Source: Ascaphus truei
Lineage: Eukaryota > Chordata > Amphibia > Anura > Ascaphidae
DNA length: 64,000 bases
Direction of reading: 5' to 3'
Assembly: GCA_036426205.1 (NCBI GenBank)
Contig: CM071568.1
Location: 54,322,463 to 54,386,462, forward strand
The notes under the pieces were generated by a model. It saw nothing but the letters and a program-made list of their open reading frames with translations, made no database searches and had not been told where the DNA came from. This document shows positions 49,932 to 60,703 of this stretch, piece by piece. The position numbers and the translations under genes are program-made. Each line of letters begins with the position of its first letter. Positions within the stretch are counted from its first letter, which is position 1.

Positions 49932-50486
49932 ACCCTATTTCAAGAGAATATATAAGTATTTTACTGTGTATTTCTGTCATGTTGGATGTAGCATTGGGCT
50001 TCTCTGTCGTCTGTTGTATACATATGCCACGCTCAATAGCACTCCATTTTGACACATATACATATATATATTTTGTGGGGGCTCAGGGGTTTCCAAAGAG
50101 AGCTTGCTGGGGTTCTGTGTTTTGTTAACCCATTCTCAGCTGTTCCAGCTGGTGGAGGTTAGTGGCTCCTCCTTCCCAGGTTTTAAGCCCGCCCCTCCCC
50201 ACTTCCCTAGTTTGCAAGTTCCTCATTCTGCTGGATATAGACCCACTGTGGTCTTTCTCCCTCCTAATAGAGGTAAATGAGAATTTTAATCCTAATAGAG
50301 GTATATTAGTATTTTATCTGGTAGTGTTAGGACTTGCGAACAGGTGTCTGCCTTGACGTGGCTCGCAAGCTTACAACGCTTTGGCCAAAGGGTTAAACTA
50401 AATAACCCTATTTCAAGAGAATATATAAGTATTTTACTGTGTATTTCTGTCATGTTGGATGTAGCATTGGGCTTCTCTGTCGTCTG
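49932..50486 (-). repeat. Direct-repeat pair at the 3' end of the PLE
   Basis: An 82-base sequence starting ACCCTATTTCAAGAGAATAT is repeated, identical by eye, at 49932-50013 and 50405-50486. Penelope-like elements often carry such pseudo-LTR duplications. The second copy lies just after the stop codon of the PLE frame (50544-50546). Confidence 0.75.
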
Positions 50487-50543
50487 CTATTAATCATAGC
50501 CTACATAGATAATACTATAGGGACATGGAGAAAAACAGGATTA

Positions 50544-50713
50544 TCATTTACCAATGAAGGGGGCAAAGACAAACCCCTCACACAAACTAGAAGGACTCAA
50601 GGTTTTTAAAAGTGTGTATCCATTTTGCTTCCTTCTTAAGGATTTTGCCATTCCAATTTCCCTTTCTCATGGGGAGGGGAATGTGTTAAATCCCACTGAA
50701 TTTGAGGACATTG
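50544..50713 (-). pseudogene. Penelope-like element, C-terminal piece
   Basis: Minus-strand frame LKKEAKWIHTLKTLSPSSLC then EGFVFAPFIGK and a stop. This matches the end of GIY-YIG retroelement proteins (RRE..WI..L.T..P.GLN). It continues the frame remnant at 54110-54660, from which it is cut off by the element at 50714-54099. Confidence 0.75.
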
Positions 50714-51159
50714 GGGGTCATGCACTAAGCTCCGTTAATTCGTTTTTAGAACGCAAAGTGCTCTTAGAACGTGATGTTGCGCTGAACACGATGCACTAAG
50801 CCACGCAAAAAGGCACTTTGCGCTCTACAACTGACTTTTTTCAGAATTTTTTCTAAGTCCAACTTTGCTCGTTCGTTACCCTGTTTGCGTTAAATTCTGC
50901 CCTTATGCGGGATGCACTAAGCTACATAACCTTAGCGTACGCGAAAGTTGCGTTCAACAGAACACGTCAGCTCAAGGTAGACGCAAAAAAAACTGGACTT
51001 TGAAAAATGTCTTGCATTACATTTTTGCATGCGCAACACCCATACAACAGGCCGGCGGGGGTCCCCGAGGGAGGACGGGGGTTGCGCGGGTGTCCCCGGC
51101 TGACCCCGCGGGAGTCCCGCGGGCCTGCGGTACACCAATGTTGTGCCTACAAAAATACT

Positions 51160-51727
51160 CTTTGACAAAGGCCTGAGGGCTGAAACGCGTCAGAGGATCC
51201 ATCAACTACACCTGTCTGTTCTAATAAACTTTTTTTAGTCACCACCCACGCTCATACCCTTTTTTCATGGCTGTGCTTCGCTATTGCTCTGGCCGATGCT
51301 GGAGGAGTTTATCCTGATATTCACTGCCTACGCACGCCGGTCTACTGCTGTACACGGAGGGGATCGCCGCCGGTCAGGAGACAGCTGCCCGTGACGTCAT
51401 CATCACGCCGGGAGAAGCGGTGCCTGATTCAGACAAGCCGCCGAACTGAGGCACTACACTGGGCTTTCCTCCACCTCGTTTCCCACTGAAGGACACCACC
51501 GCCGGTCACTTGACCGCCCTACGTGACCTCCAGTCACAATAGGGTTGGCGGTACAGCAGCACATCACTGCCACTGAGCTCTGCAAAGACCTCCAAACCGT
51601 GAGTTATGCAACAGATAGTGCCCAGAGCTGGGCCAGTTGCCACTTATGTTTTATAGCAGTCATCTTCTATACAGCAGTAGATTAATTTATTCTGATGCAC
51701 CTGACAGGATATACACCTGTATCCCAA
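51160..51727 (+). mobile_element. 568-bp insertion starting with a GAAACGCGT core
   Basis: CTACAAAAATACT at 51147-51159 and 51728-51740 is a 13-bp target duplication. The insert begins CTTTGACAAAGGCCTGAGGG then CTGAAACGCGTCAGAGG, followed by AATAAACTTTTTTTAGTC. These blocks occur in the same order at 488-560. The long duplication fits retrotransposition. No protein, no poly(A). Confidence 0.75.
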
Positions 51728-51776
51728 CTACAAAAATACTAAACATTATTTCTAACTAAATACACCCCCCTAACAC

Positions 51777-53467
51777 ATACTGTACAATAATGTGCAAAAT
51801 AACTATTATCCAGATATGGATAATAGATTATTTGCCCATTATTAAACACTGCATTAGCATACATAAATAAATATAGTTATACTTACCACAACAGCAGGTC
51901 CCTCTGTCCTCCGTTGAAAGAAAGCATACAATATATACATAATAAAGACATTCTAATGGCCCCTAACCCCTTAATCACCTAAGCGGTTACTAACCGCTAT
52001 AGTCATTAAGGGGTTAACCCACCCTGCCCCGATACAAACCCGGGAGGCCTAAGCACCCACCCTGAACTGACTATACCCACCCTGTACCCATTGAGTAGTA
52101 TAGTAGTACATCATACCCATATAATAATAATATGGGCATGATAAGCCTCTATAGCACTCAATGGCCACCCTAATTACAATACATTAATGCACCCGATACA
52201 CAATAATAAAACCTAACTCCAAAAAATCATACTTCACTAAATAAAAACAGTAGCCAGCTAATCCAATGAATACAAGCAATAACAACATCAACAATGCATT
52301 AATTAAACCATTAACCAATCAAAACAATTAATTCCTAAACCAACTCAAAATGAATAGTAACACTAACCAATCAAACCAATGAATTACTACAACATTAATG
52401 AATGTAAACATTAAAAGACAAAGAAATACATTCAAACAATATCTGAAATAACCATAAAACGCATTAGCTAACATAATATAACATTAACTACAAACGAACA
52501 CCAATCGCAAACATTTTATTACCATTAAGCAGGATGGCTGTTAACCATTTTGAGGCTAAATGTGACGTCACAAGCCCTATTTAAGGCCGTGACGCCTCAT
52601 TTGAGCCCAAGAAGACGACGAGACAACAACGGTTGGGATTTACCATGGGGTTTTTTGGATTGACAGATGAAGATAGAAGATAAAGAAGATCAAGCAATAG
52701 TGACAGATGAAGATAGAAGAAGGTGATTAAAGAAAGAAAAAAAGATTTGGGTACCTGATCCGAATCTTCATGGCGGATGGCATCGGATGCTGTTGGAGGC
52801 CTTCAAGGTACGTGAGCTTCCTGTTACCCCGGGAGTCGGAGGGCCACCGCTTCTAATGGTAAGTAATATATTGAATGTTTGTAAATGTCTCTTTTAACAG
52901 GTTTTTTCATTGGATGTGTTTGTTGATTTTTTGGGGGAGGCACATTGACTGATAATATATTAATCTGTACCACTTCAGGGTGACAATATTTGGGGACATT
53001 TGTGGCATGGTATTGCTGTTGGTTGTTTTAATTTCAATTTCTTATGTGGATGTGATTGTTTGTTTTTTTCCTGCTTAATGCTAATAAAATGTTTGCGATT
53101 GGTGTTCGTTTGTAGTTAATGTTGTATTATGTTAGCTAATGCGTTTTATGGTTATTTCAGATATTGTTTGAATGTACAGTATTTCTTTGTCTTTTAATGT
53201 TTACATTCATTAATGTTGTAGTAATTCATTGGTTTGATTGGTTAGTGTTACTATTCATTTTGAGTGGGTTTAGGAATTAATTGGTATCATTGGTTAATGG
53301 TTTAATTAATTCATTGTTGATGTTGTTATTGCTTGTATTCATTGGATTAGCTGGCTACTGTTTTAATTTACTTTATTTAGGTATGCTAATGCAGTGTTTA
53401 ATAATGGACAAATAATCTATTATCCATATCTGGATAATAGTAATTTTGCACATTTCTGTACTGTATG
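51777..53467. repeat. Long inverted repeat, arms about 390 bp
   Basis: The right arm 53070-53467 is continuous. Its complement on the left is split into 51777-51875 and 52244-52534 by about 370 unpaired bases. Examples of pairing are CCAATCGCAAACATTTTATT with its complement near 53085, and ATTATCCAGATATGGATAAT with 53420-53440. The loop (52535-53069) contains TGACGTCA at 52563-52570, a TATTTAAGG box at about 52579, a 12-codon frame from ATGGGG at 52645, and a 20-base direct repeat TGACAGATGAAGATAGAAGA at 52661 and 52701. Confidence 0.9.
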
Positions 53468-53551
53468 GGTTTGGGCGGAGGGGGGGGGGGGTTGTGTATT
53501 GATGTTTGTTAAATCTTTTTTTAATATACATGTGTTTCATAGTGTGGATGT

Positions 53552-53790
53552 GCAGGGGGTCTCCGGAGCTGACCCGCGTTGGTTTTATGTCCGGGGACCC
53601 CCTGCTTCCTGAGATACAGGCACCTTTATGGGGTGCCGGTATCCCCTGCAGTTTCAAGCTTCCGCGTCACGTGACCTGGACATTTAAATTCTGCAGGGGA
53701 TACCGGCACCCCATAACGGGGCCTGTATCGCCTGAAGTAGGGGGTCCTCGGACCTGAAACCAATGCGGTTCAGCTCCGGAGACCCCCTGC
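53552..53790. mobile_element. Inverted-repeat MITE, family B, copy 2
   Basis: GCAGGGGGTCTCCGGAGCTG at the left and CAGCTCCGGAGACCCCCTGC at the right, perfect inverted ends. An inner hairpin GGGTGCCGGTATCCCCTGCA with its complement lies at about 53637-53712. Related to 43914-44224. Confidence 0.85.
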
Positions 53791-54109
53791 TCATGTACAC
53801 TATTATTAAAATGATTTTAATTAGTGTACGATCGCCTGTAACAGCCTTGCATGGAGATGGCAAATCTCCATGCAAATGTTACATGCAGCTTTTTTTTTTT
53901 TCTATCAGCTAGCGTATGTGAAGTTTAAGAACGCTAGCAGGGGGAAAAAAAGCAACACGTACGCTGTGGGTGTTTTGAGCACGTACGTTAAAAAATGGGC
54001 TCAAGGTCTTAGTGAATCGCGTTCCCGGCCTCACTTTTTAACGGACGTGCTTTTTTTGAACATCAGAACGCAAACCCATTGAGCTTAGTGCATAGCCCCC
54101 ATTGACATC

Positions 54110-54660
54110 ACCTTGATGTATTGTAATGACATGCCACGTTCAAGCACCCGTCGCCTGAACTTACGGCAGTTCTTCCCTACATACAGTACATCTTGCCACA
54201 TGTACATGTTGCCAAGTATACTACGCCCAGCATTTTGCAGTTAATAAACTCACAAATCGGGAAGGATCTAGAGTGATCTCCATTCTCAAACATTTTGCTT
54301 GGCAGCATGAACTTACAAGCCTTACAGTGCGAGTATCTATATAATCTATTCGTCTTATGTTTAACGATCCATGTTTCATTTTTTGGAGGCTCAAAATGAC
54401 TTTGTACCAGGTAGTCTGAGATTTTTTTAACCATCTAAGTTTAGGTCCACCACTACAGACTTCTGATTCCTGGATCTTGAAGTAAAATGTACCAGTGTTT
54501 TTGTAGTACTGTATGGTGCCGATTCTGGTGCTGTTAAGCATTCCTATAAATCTTAGTGTCATTTGGTTATTTTCAACCAGTAGCCTTTCTGCCAAAAGAG
54601 AGGATCTCATTGTGAATTTGGCTCGCCTATAGGCCTGTTTAATTATATCTTTGATTATAG
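54110..54660 (-). pseudogene. Penelope-like element, GIY-YIG endonuclease region
   Basis: Frames on the minus strand give SDYLVQSHFEPPKNETWIVK, CKACKFMLPSKMF, FINCKMLGVVYLATCTCGK and, after a shift, YVGKNCRKFRRRVLERG. The FxNC..xxVVYLATCxCGxxYVGKT pattern is the GIY-YIG nuclease of Penelope-like elements, which follows the reverse transcriptase. The part upstream of 54610 is too decayed to place. Nuclease order VVYL (GIY-like) then YVG (YIG-like) is visible. Confidence 0.8.
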
Positions 54661-54699
54661 GCTGCCATCTATCGACTACATAACTCTACAGGCCCCCAT

Positions 54700-56830
54700 T
54701 CATAATTTCTGTCTGTCTTTGAATCCCGGCGTTCCTTCTTCCTTTCGTTTGACACCCCCAACCTCCCCATGGGAGACTTTTACTGCCTTCTCACCTTATC
54801 CGACCTCCTACTCTCAACTCCCTATACTTACACACATTTTCAACTCCCCCCTCTGCTCAGGCAGCTTTCCCTCTACTTTCAAACAATACTGTAGCACAAC
54901 TATCCTCAAAAACAATACATTTTTTATCATACTTCTCCCTCTAACTTTCACCCCGACTCTAGCCTTTCTTTTGCATCCTATCTTAATTTCCCTCAACATT
55001 CATACTCTCTTAAACCCATTGCAATCTAGCTTCTGAGCCACTCATTGCACTGACACTACCCTCACCAAAGTAGCTAATTACCAACACTGCCAAATCTCAA
55101 GGGCCCTACGTCAATCCAATTTTGCTCGACACCTCTGTTACATTTGACACCCTCAATACTTCTGAAATTCTTCACATTTTTTCTGTGTGCAAAGAATGAT
55201 ATGGGCGGGGGGTACATAACTTAAAAAAGGAATGGGTATGAAAATGACGGAGAGGGAAGTGATCAAGATAAGATGAAGGTAATTATACATTACTCTGCTT
55301 GTTTTTCTAACCGTTACTTCTACGTTCTTCTACTTGCTAGCTCTAACTCTTCTCCTGTCACAAGGCCACAGGGCTCTGTCCTGGGACCATTCCTTTTCTC
55401 TTTATGAACACTTTTTCTTGGTGATCTCATTAGCTTCAAATATCACCTCTATGCAGATAACAATATAATCAGATTTTTTAACTCCTAAGCTTGCTCCTGA
55501 CATCCACCTCCAAGTCACTGATTGTGTGTCACGGGAGACTAGGTGTATTAACATCTTTTATACCGGGCTCATTTGATTGAGCAGGACAAGGAGGTAAAAT
55601 ATATTTATTCCACGAAAAGACATACACACAATGTAACACAATTTGCACTGAAAACACACTTACTGGGATCGGGATAACTAAATAAACTTTCTTAGAACTA
55701 AATGTTAATGACTGACGTGTGTTGGAGCCCTTTCCTATGACCGGGTGGTAGTCATGAAAGTCCTGGAACACATATACATAGCTGGAGCACCCCCTGATCC
55801 CCTGTACCAGATTCAGGGTGAATTGGGCAGGAACAGGGCATCCCACCTTATTGCTAGGGACCCCAGGACCGTTCTGGGGATACCTTGATCCCTGATGCCC
55901 TTTTTACCTTTCCTGTTTGTGCTGAAGCAGGGAACCCTGGCGGTGAGTCGCAAGAACGTTTCCAGGGTAGGATTTTGCAGGAGCACTGTGCTTCAATGTG
56001 CCTGAGAATCTTACCTGATTCACGGGTACATCTTTGGGGTATCCAATAACTTGGGAACCCCGATACATAGCCACTATCTGAAAGAAGTTTCTCCGCAAAA
56101 CACACCCTAAAACTCATAGCCCAGCAAGCTCCTCTGGCTAGCACTCCTGGAAAGGAAAAAACGCAAAAATATTGTATTGTCGCATAATTGTCACAGTGAT
56201 GCACATACGACAGTCAGGTCCAAGAGCGGACACTCTAGGAACTTTAAACATGGATCAGGGGTAACCAGGTGGGCTTAACCTTTATAATTGAGCCTGGTTA
56301 CCCCCTCACCGTCACATTGTGTCTCTGCTATTTCATGCTGGATGGCCCTATGTCATATGTTAAGTTTCATATCTAAAACGGAGATCATCATATTCCCACC
56401 AAAACCTGGCCCAAAAGCTCAATTTCCAGGCACAGCCAATAACACTACCATTTATCCAGTCTCCAAGCACGTTACCTAGGTAGAATATTTGACACACTGT
56501 ACTTCTCCCCATTCATGCCTATTTTAATCTTTGCAACATCGCCAGAATACACTGTTTCCGGGTGTTGCTCTACAATTAAAACTATCATGCACGCACTCAT
56601 TATTTCCTAACTTAACTATTGCTACTTCCCCCTGATCTGCCTGCCTTCCATCTCTATACTCCTACTGTATATACAATCTATTGGAAATGCAGTTGCCCAT
56701 TATTTATATCCCCGTTTAATGCACATGTGAAACTTCATATCTCATCGCCCTGCACTGTCTGGCTAATTCTGAAAGAGCTGGTAACACTGGTGGGTCTATA
56801 TAACCATACACAATCTTAGCAAGTCCGAAA
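54700..56830 (+). pseudogene. L2-type LINE remnant split by a solo LTR
   Basis: Plus-strand frames read SGSFPSTFKQYCSTTILKNN, LNPLQSSF, then PQGSVLGPFLFSL and SFKYHLYADNN near 55370-55465 (equivalent to the YADD motif). After the LTR the frame KTEIIIFPPKPG continues near 56363, with the usual C-terminal region to about 56810. The order matches L2 reverse transcriptases. Many stops. Confidence 0.8.
55527..56316 (-). mobile_element. Solo LTR, family C, copy 2
   Basis: Starts TGTCACGGGAGACTAGG and ends CCCCTCACCGTCACA. TTGTG at 55522-55526 and 56317-56321 is a 5-bp target duplication. Related to 48513-49469 by ends and by the ACTGAAAACACACTTACTGG block. It cuts an L2 remnant. Confidence 0.88.
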
Positions 56831-57102
56831 CCCTGTCCAACAGTATTATTTATAGGTTTTTCAATCTTTTATTGGTTTTTGCAGGGTTTTACAGTTTTTC
56901 CTTTTCCATGTAACATTGGCCATCATTTTAACATATTTTATCATATTTTAATTGTGTCAACTGGAGTGCTACTGGGAAAGTGGCCAGTACCGTTATACAA
57001 ATTTATACATATAGCTTTGAAGAGGAAGAGACTAACTACAAACTATGGGATCATTCAATTTGACCATATTTTTAAGAGGAAAACAAGAAAGTGTTTGTAT
57101 AT

Positions 57103-58197
57103 ACAAAAAAACTGCGCTCATATATGGAAATGATAAATAAAAGTGAAGTGACTCAAAACATAATAAAGTGAATACAACCTTGTAAAGATGAGGTTTGATG
57201 CAGCTGTTCAAAATAGAGGGCTCAGCACTCCAAGCTAATACAGAAAAAAGAAGGGAACAGCGCAAAGAAAAACCTCATAGTGTATTAAATTCAAAAAATC
57301 AATTTATAATTAAAGGGTGAGTATTGCACGTACATCAAATATAAAATCACACAGCATGACATGTTTGGGACATGTTACCCATCTGTAGACAGCCGATCAC
57401 TCTCGCAATGCAGAACTTGCAGGTCTTTTCCTCTCGCAGCAGTGGTGGAGGTTCGCGTGGTTCAGCTTGGCTGCAGATCACTCAGCTGTTGCAGAGGCAC
57501 GCCTGGATCACTCAGCTGTTGCAGAGGCACGCCTGGATCAGGCTTACTGTGTATTGGGGATCCCTCCTAGTACCAGGCGGCGGAGGTGCGCCACACTGCA
57601 GACTTGGCTGGAGTCCTGTCCGCTTCCTGAACACGTGCACGTGCACAGGGCGTCTTGACGTCATCAGCTGGTGTCCGGTAGTGTCTCAGTGTCTTTGTTT
57701 CTTCTCGTTATGCGCGCAAAACCGGCGAAAAGGCACAGAGGAAAACAGGTCCCCAGCAAATAGTGTGATAGAGAATACCCCAATGGTTACAGACATAATT
57801 AGTAGAAGGATGCGCCCACTCCTACCGCGTTTCGTTTGTGGAAAACTGAGAAATATCAGCTAAGACCTTAAAGCTTATCCGACGTGCCTCTGCAAACAGC
57901 TGAGTGACCAGGCTGCCTTGCAACAGCTGAGTGATCCAGGCGTGCCTCTGCAACAGCTGAGTGATCTGCAGCCAGCTGAACCACGCGAACCTCCACCACT
58001 GCTGTGAGAGGAAAAGACTGCAAGTTCTGCATTGCGAGAGTGATCGGCTGTCTACAGATGGGTAACATGTCCCACACATGTCATGCTGTGTGATTTTATA
58101 TTTGATGTACTTGCAATCTCACCCTTTAATTATAAATTGATTTTTTGAATTTAATACACTATGAGGTTTTTCTTTGCGCTGTTCCCTTCTTTTTTCA
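57103..58197. mobile_element. 1.1-kb inverted-repeat element, arms about 310 bp
   Basis: GTGTTTGTATAT at 57091-57102 and 58198-58209 is a 12-bp duplication. The arms 57233-57545 and 57880-58197 pair nearly base for base, from CAGAAAAAAGAAGGGAACAG at the left to its complement at the right. Both arms carry tandem CTCAGCTGTTGCAGAGGCAC units. The spacer has minus-strand ACAAACGAAACGCGGTAGG at 57821-57840. Open frames across the arms are artefacts. Confidence 0.85.
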
Positions 58198-58209
58198 GTG
58201 TTTGTATAT

Positions 58210-58862
58210 GTATCAACCATGTAACTTTCATAGAGTTATAAATCCCAAACTTTAGTAGTATGCAGTAGTTTCAAATGTTTTAGTAACTTTATATTAGCAT
58301 TTAAAAAAAGAAAGATTTGTGATGGTTTTCTATTTCTCATCCTACTCACGGTTAAATTATTAATAAAAAAAAAAGTTAGCAATACAATTTTAATTAAACA
58401 AGATCTGCCTAAAGGACATCTATTCACAATGTAATACCTCTGTGGAAACTTAGTAAACTGATTCAGCTAATCAAAATGTAAAGTGGGGAACTTACTTTAA
58501 TCTAAGTGCAATAAATTGAGTCATGAACCACGTACACATTTACAAAAATATGCCTGAGGATTTCCTAAGACGCATACAAAGAGGTTGAAAACTTATTCTT
58601 ACAATACTATTTCACATAGCATTCCTAAAGTTTGATCAATCAGATTAGGTATGGAGCAGAGCAAGTCATGTGTAACGGTGTATTGACAGCAGCCTACAAA
58701 GTATTTAAAAATAAATAAATATATATATATATTGTACCACACACACACACATTATAAACACACGCCAGGTCTTTGAGAAAAATATCAAATGTATTTAAAT
58801 TATACGTTTAAACAGATTACCTTTGCTGCAGTCTGCACCCAGGCAGTTAATTTAACTTCAGT

Positions 58863-58906
<44 letters not shown>

Positions 58907-59790
58907 CCCATCATACCCCCCCCCCCCCCCCTAAGTGAGATTGGGGGTGGTGCCTCTTTTCAGCTACTCTGGTGCTATTTTTTGACCTGCTGGTAACAGG
59001 AGGCTGAGCGCTCGCGGTGGGTGTGGGGGAAAGCAGGACAGGAAGGACAGATATACCTGTATCTCTGGTGCAGTGCCTCCAGCCAGCAGGATCCCCTGTA
59101 ATTTCAGGGATGGACCCCTACTGACACGCCTTCATTCTCAGAGACAGGAACACCCACAGCATATCTTTTCTGTGCTTTATTTACAGGCAACTCCAGTATA
59201 GAGAATAGAAGGGTTCACATGTTTCTCATCCTCCTCTGCCTATTTCTCTCCATGTTGTCTAAGGCCTGGGACATGGTGCAGGGAGGAGTGCTGGGCAGCG
59301 CTGATGCTCATGCTCTCCTGCTCAGCAGAGATTTTTTCTTGTCCCTCGAATGAGCGTCAGCGAGCGCGCTATGTGTGCCGGGTGGGGGCTTGCGTGGGGC
59401 GCCTGGAGCGGAGCGGGAGGCGGGGCTAGCGCGCCACATCACCGACATCACAGACTGCCATTGGCTTCTGGCAGTCACGTGACCGGCCCTGCGTTTCCCT
59501 CAGCGGGAAATCTAAAAATTGTCTGTTGGCCGAAATTCCACACGCCTCCGCACACCTGCGGAAGCGTGCAGAAGCGCTGTCTAAAGCCGTGTTGATAGGG
59601 ATAATGTTTCCCCTCAGCGCGCCTCAGCACAGTCTTTTTGACCATGTCCGAGGCCTAATTCAGAGCTCTGCCCTGAGCAGCATAATTCCCCTCCCTCCCA
59701 GCCTCTCATGGGTGGGAGGGAGAGACCTCTCTCTCTTCTATCTGCTCACTAACTCTTCCAGAACTCAACTTGACTAATTTGAGAGGATGT
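58210..59790. other. No gene seen; TA and C tracts
   Basis: A TA microsatellite at about 58864-58905 and an 18-base C-rich run at about 58915-58932. From 59270 to 59640 the DNA is CpG-rich (GAGCGCGC, GCGGGGCTAGCGCGCC) and may be a transposon or CpG island; no exon is supported. Confidence 0.4.
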
Positions 59791-60290
59791 CCCAATTTGG
59801 TATATCTTTGGTGAGTGTCTCTAACTCTGACTCATAGCAAGCCAGAGCCGAATACAGATTGGCCCCACACACCAGGGGGCGTTCCAACCAATATCCACCC
59901 TCAATTGACATCCTCAAAAGTTGTAGCAGACCTCCCCTTGATACTGATGACATCATTCAAGGCGAGTACCACACAGCCGGCCTAAGAATGAAGTACCCTT
60001 CCACTGCCTCCTAACAAGGACTACAGAGGAAAGGCCCGAGGAAAAGAGGTAACTGCCGCCAGACTATGTTACCACATATATATATAATATCATCTTCTCT
60101 AAACTGTGCATGCAATGGTTGTTGTATATAATGTATACCCTGTTCATGTTATGTAACGTATTTGTAACCATGTATTATTTGTCATATTAACTATGCCCAG
60201 GACATACTTGAAAACGAGAGTGTAACTCTCACATGTATTACTTCCTGGGAAAAACATTTATAAATAAATAAATAAATAAATAAAATAATA
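59791..60290 (+). repeat. LINE 3' end (L2-like) with TAAA tail
   Basis: GGACATACTTGAAAACGAGA, ACTTCCTGGGAAAAACATTT and a TAAATAAATAAA tail match the 3' end of the L2 at 39120-41110. AT microsatellites follow to 60370. Confidence 0.7.
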
Positions 60291-60302
60291 ATATAATAAT
60301 AA

Positions 60303-60333
<31 letters not shown>

Positions 60334-60370
60334 ATATTATATATATATATATATTATATATATATATATT

Positions 60371-60483
60371 CATGTGTCGACAAATCATCAAAAACTCACG
60401 TGTGCTGCTTGGGCCAATGAGGAGCTCGCCACGATGTTAAATCCACTCGCCGGCGTGCGCAAATGTATAGGTTGTCGAACACT
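60371..60483. repeat. Short element with TCGACAAATC ends, copy A
   Basis: CATGTGTCGACAAATCATC at the left and GTTGTCGAACACTA at the right, with GTGTGCTGCTTGGGCCAATG inside. A decayed relative of 60502-60660. Confidence 0.65.
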
Positions 60484-60501
60484 ATATATAAATATATATA
60501 A

Positions 60502-60660
60502 CAGTGGTCGACAAATCACCAAAAAATCTACTCGCCAACACAAAAAAATCTACTCGCCACCTAGTACCAAACGTGTGCTGCTTGGGCCAATAGGAGCTCG
60601 CCATGATTTAAATCCACTCGCCCGGGCGAGCAAATGTATGAAAAGGTTATGTCGACACTG
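60502..60660. mobile_element. Short element with CAGTGGTCGACAAATC ends, copy B
   Basis: CAGTGGTCGACAAATC at the left, GTCGACACTG at the right, and CTACTCGCCA repeats after the left end. Same family as 32650-35313, of which it is a deleted form without minisatellite. Confidence 0.75.
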
Positions 60661-60703
60661 GTATAAGTATATATCTATATATATATATATATATATATGT
60701 ATA

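Larger units (their letters stand above)
50714..54099. mobile_element. 3.4-kb composite foldback element inside the PLE
   Basis: Ends GGGGTCATGCACTAAGCTC and GAGCTTAGTGCATAGCCCC are inverted repeats. CATTG at 50709-50713 and 54100-54104 is a 5-bp duplication that restores the host PLE. Inside are a second, much longer inverted repeat (51777-52534 with 53070-53467), a 568-bp insertion with 13-bp duplications (51160-51727) and a family B MITE (53552-53790). No long protein is encoded. Superfamily unassigned. Confidence 0.85.

Noticed and set aside
57361..58079. Repeated small frames reading LSCCRGTPGS-like peptides
   Set aside because: They lie in the arms and tandem units of an inverted-repeat element.
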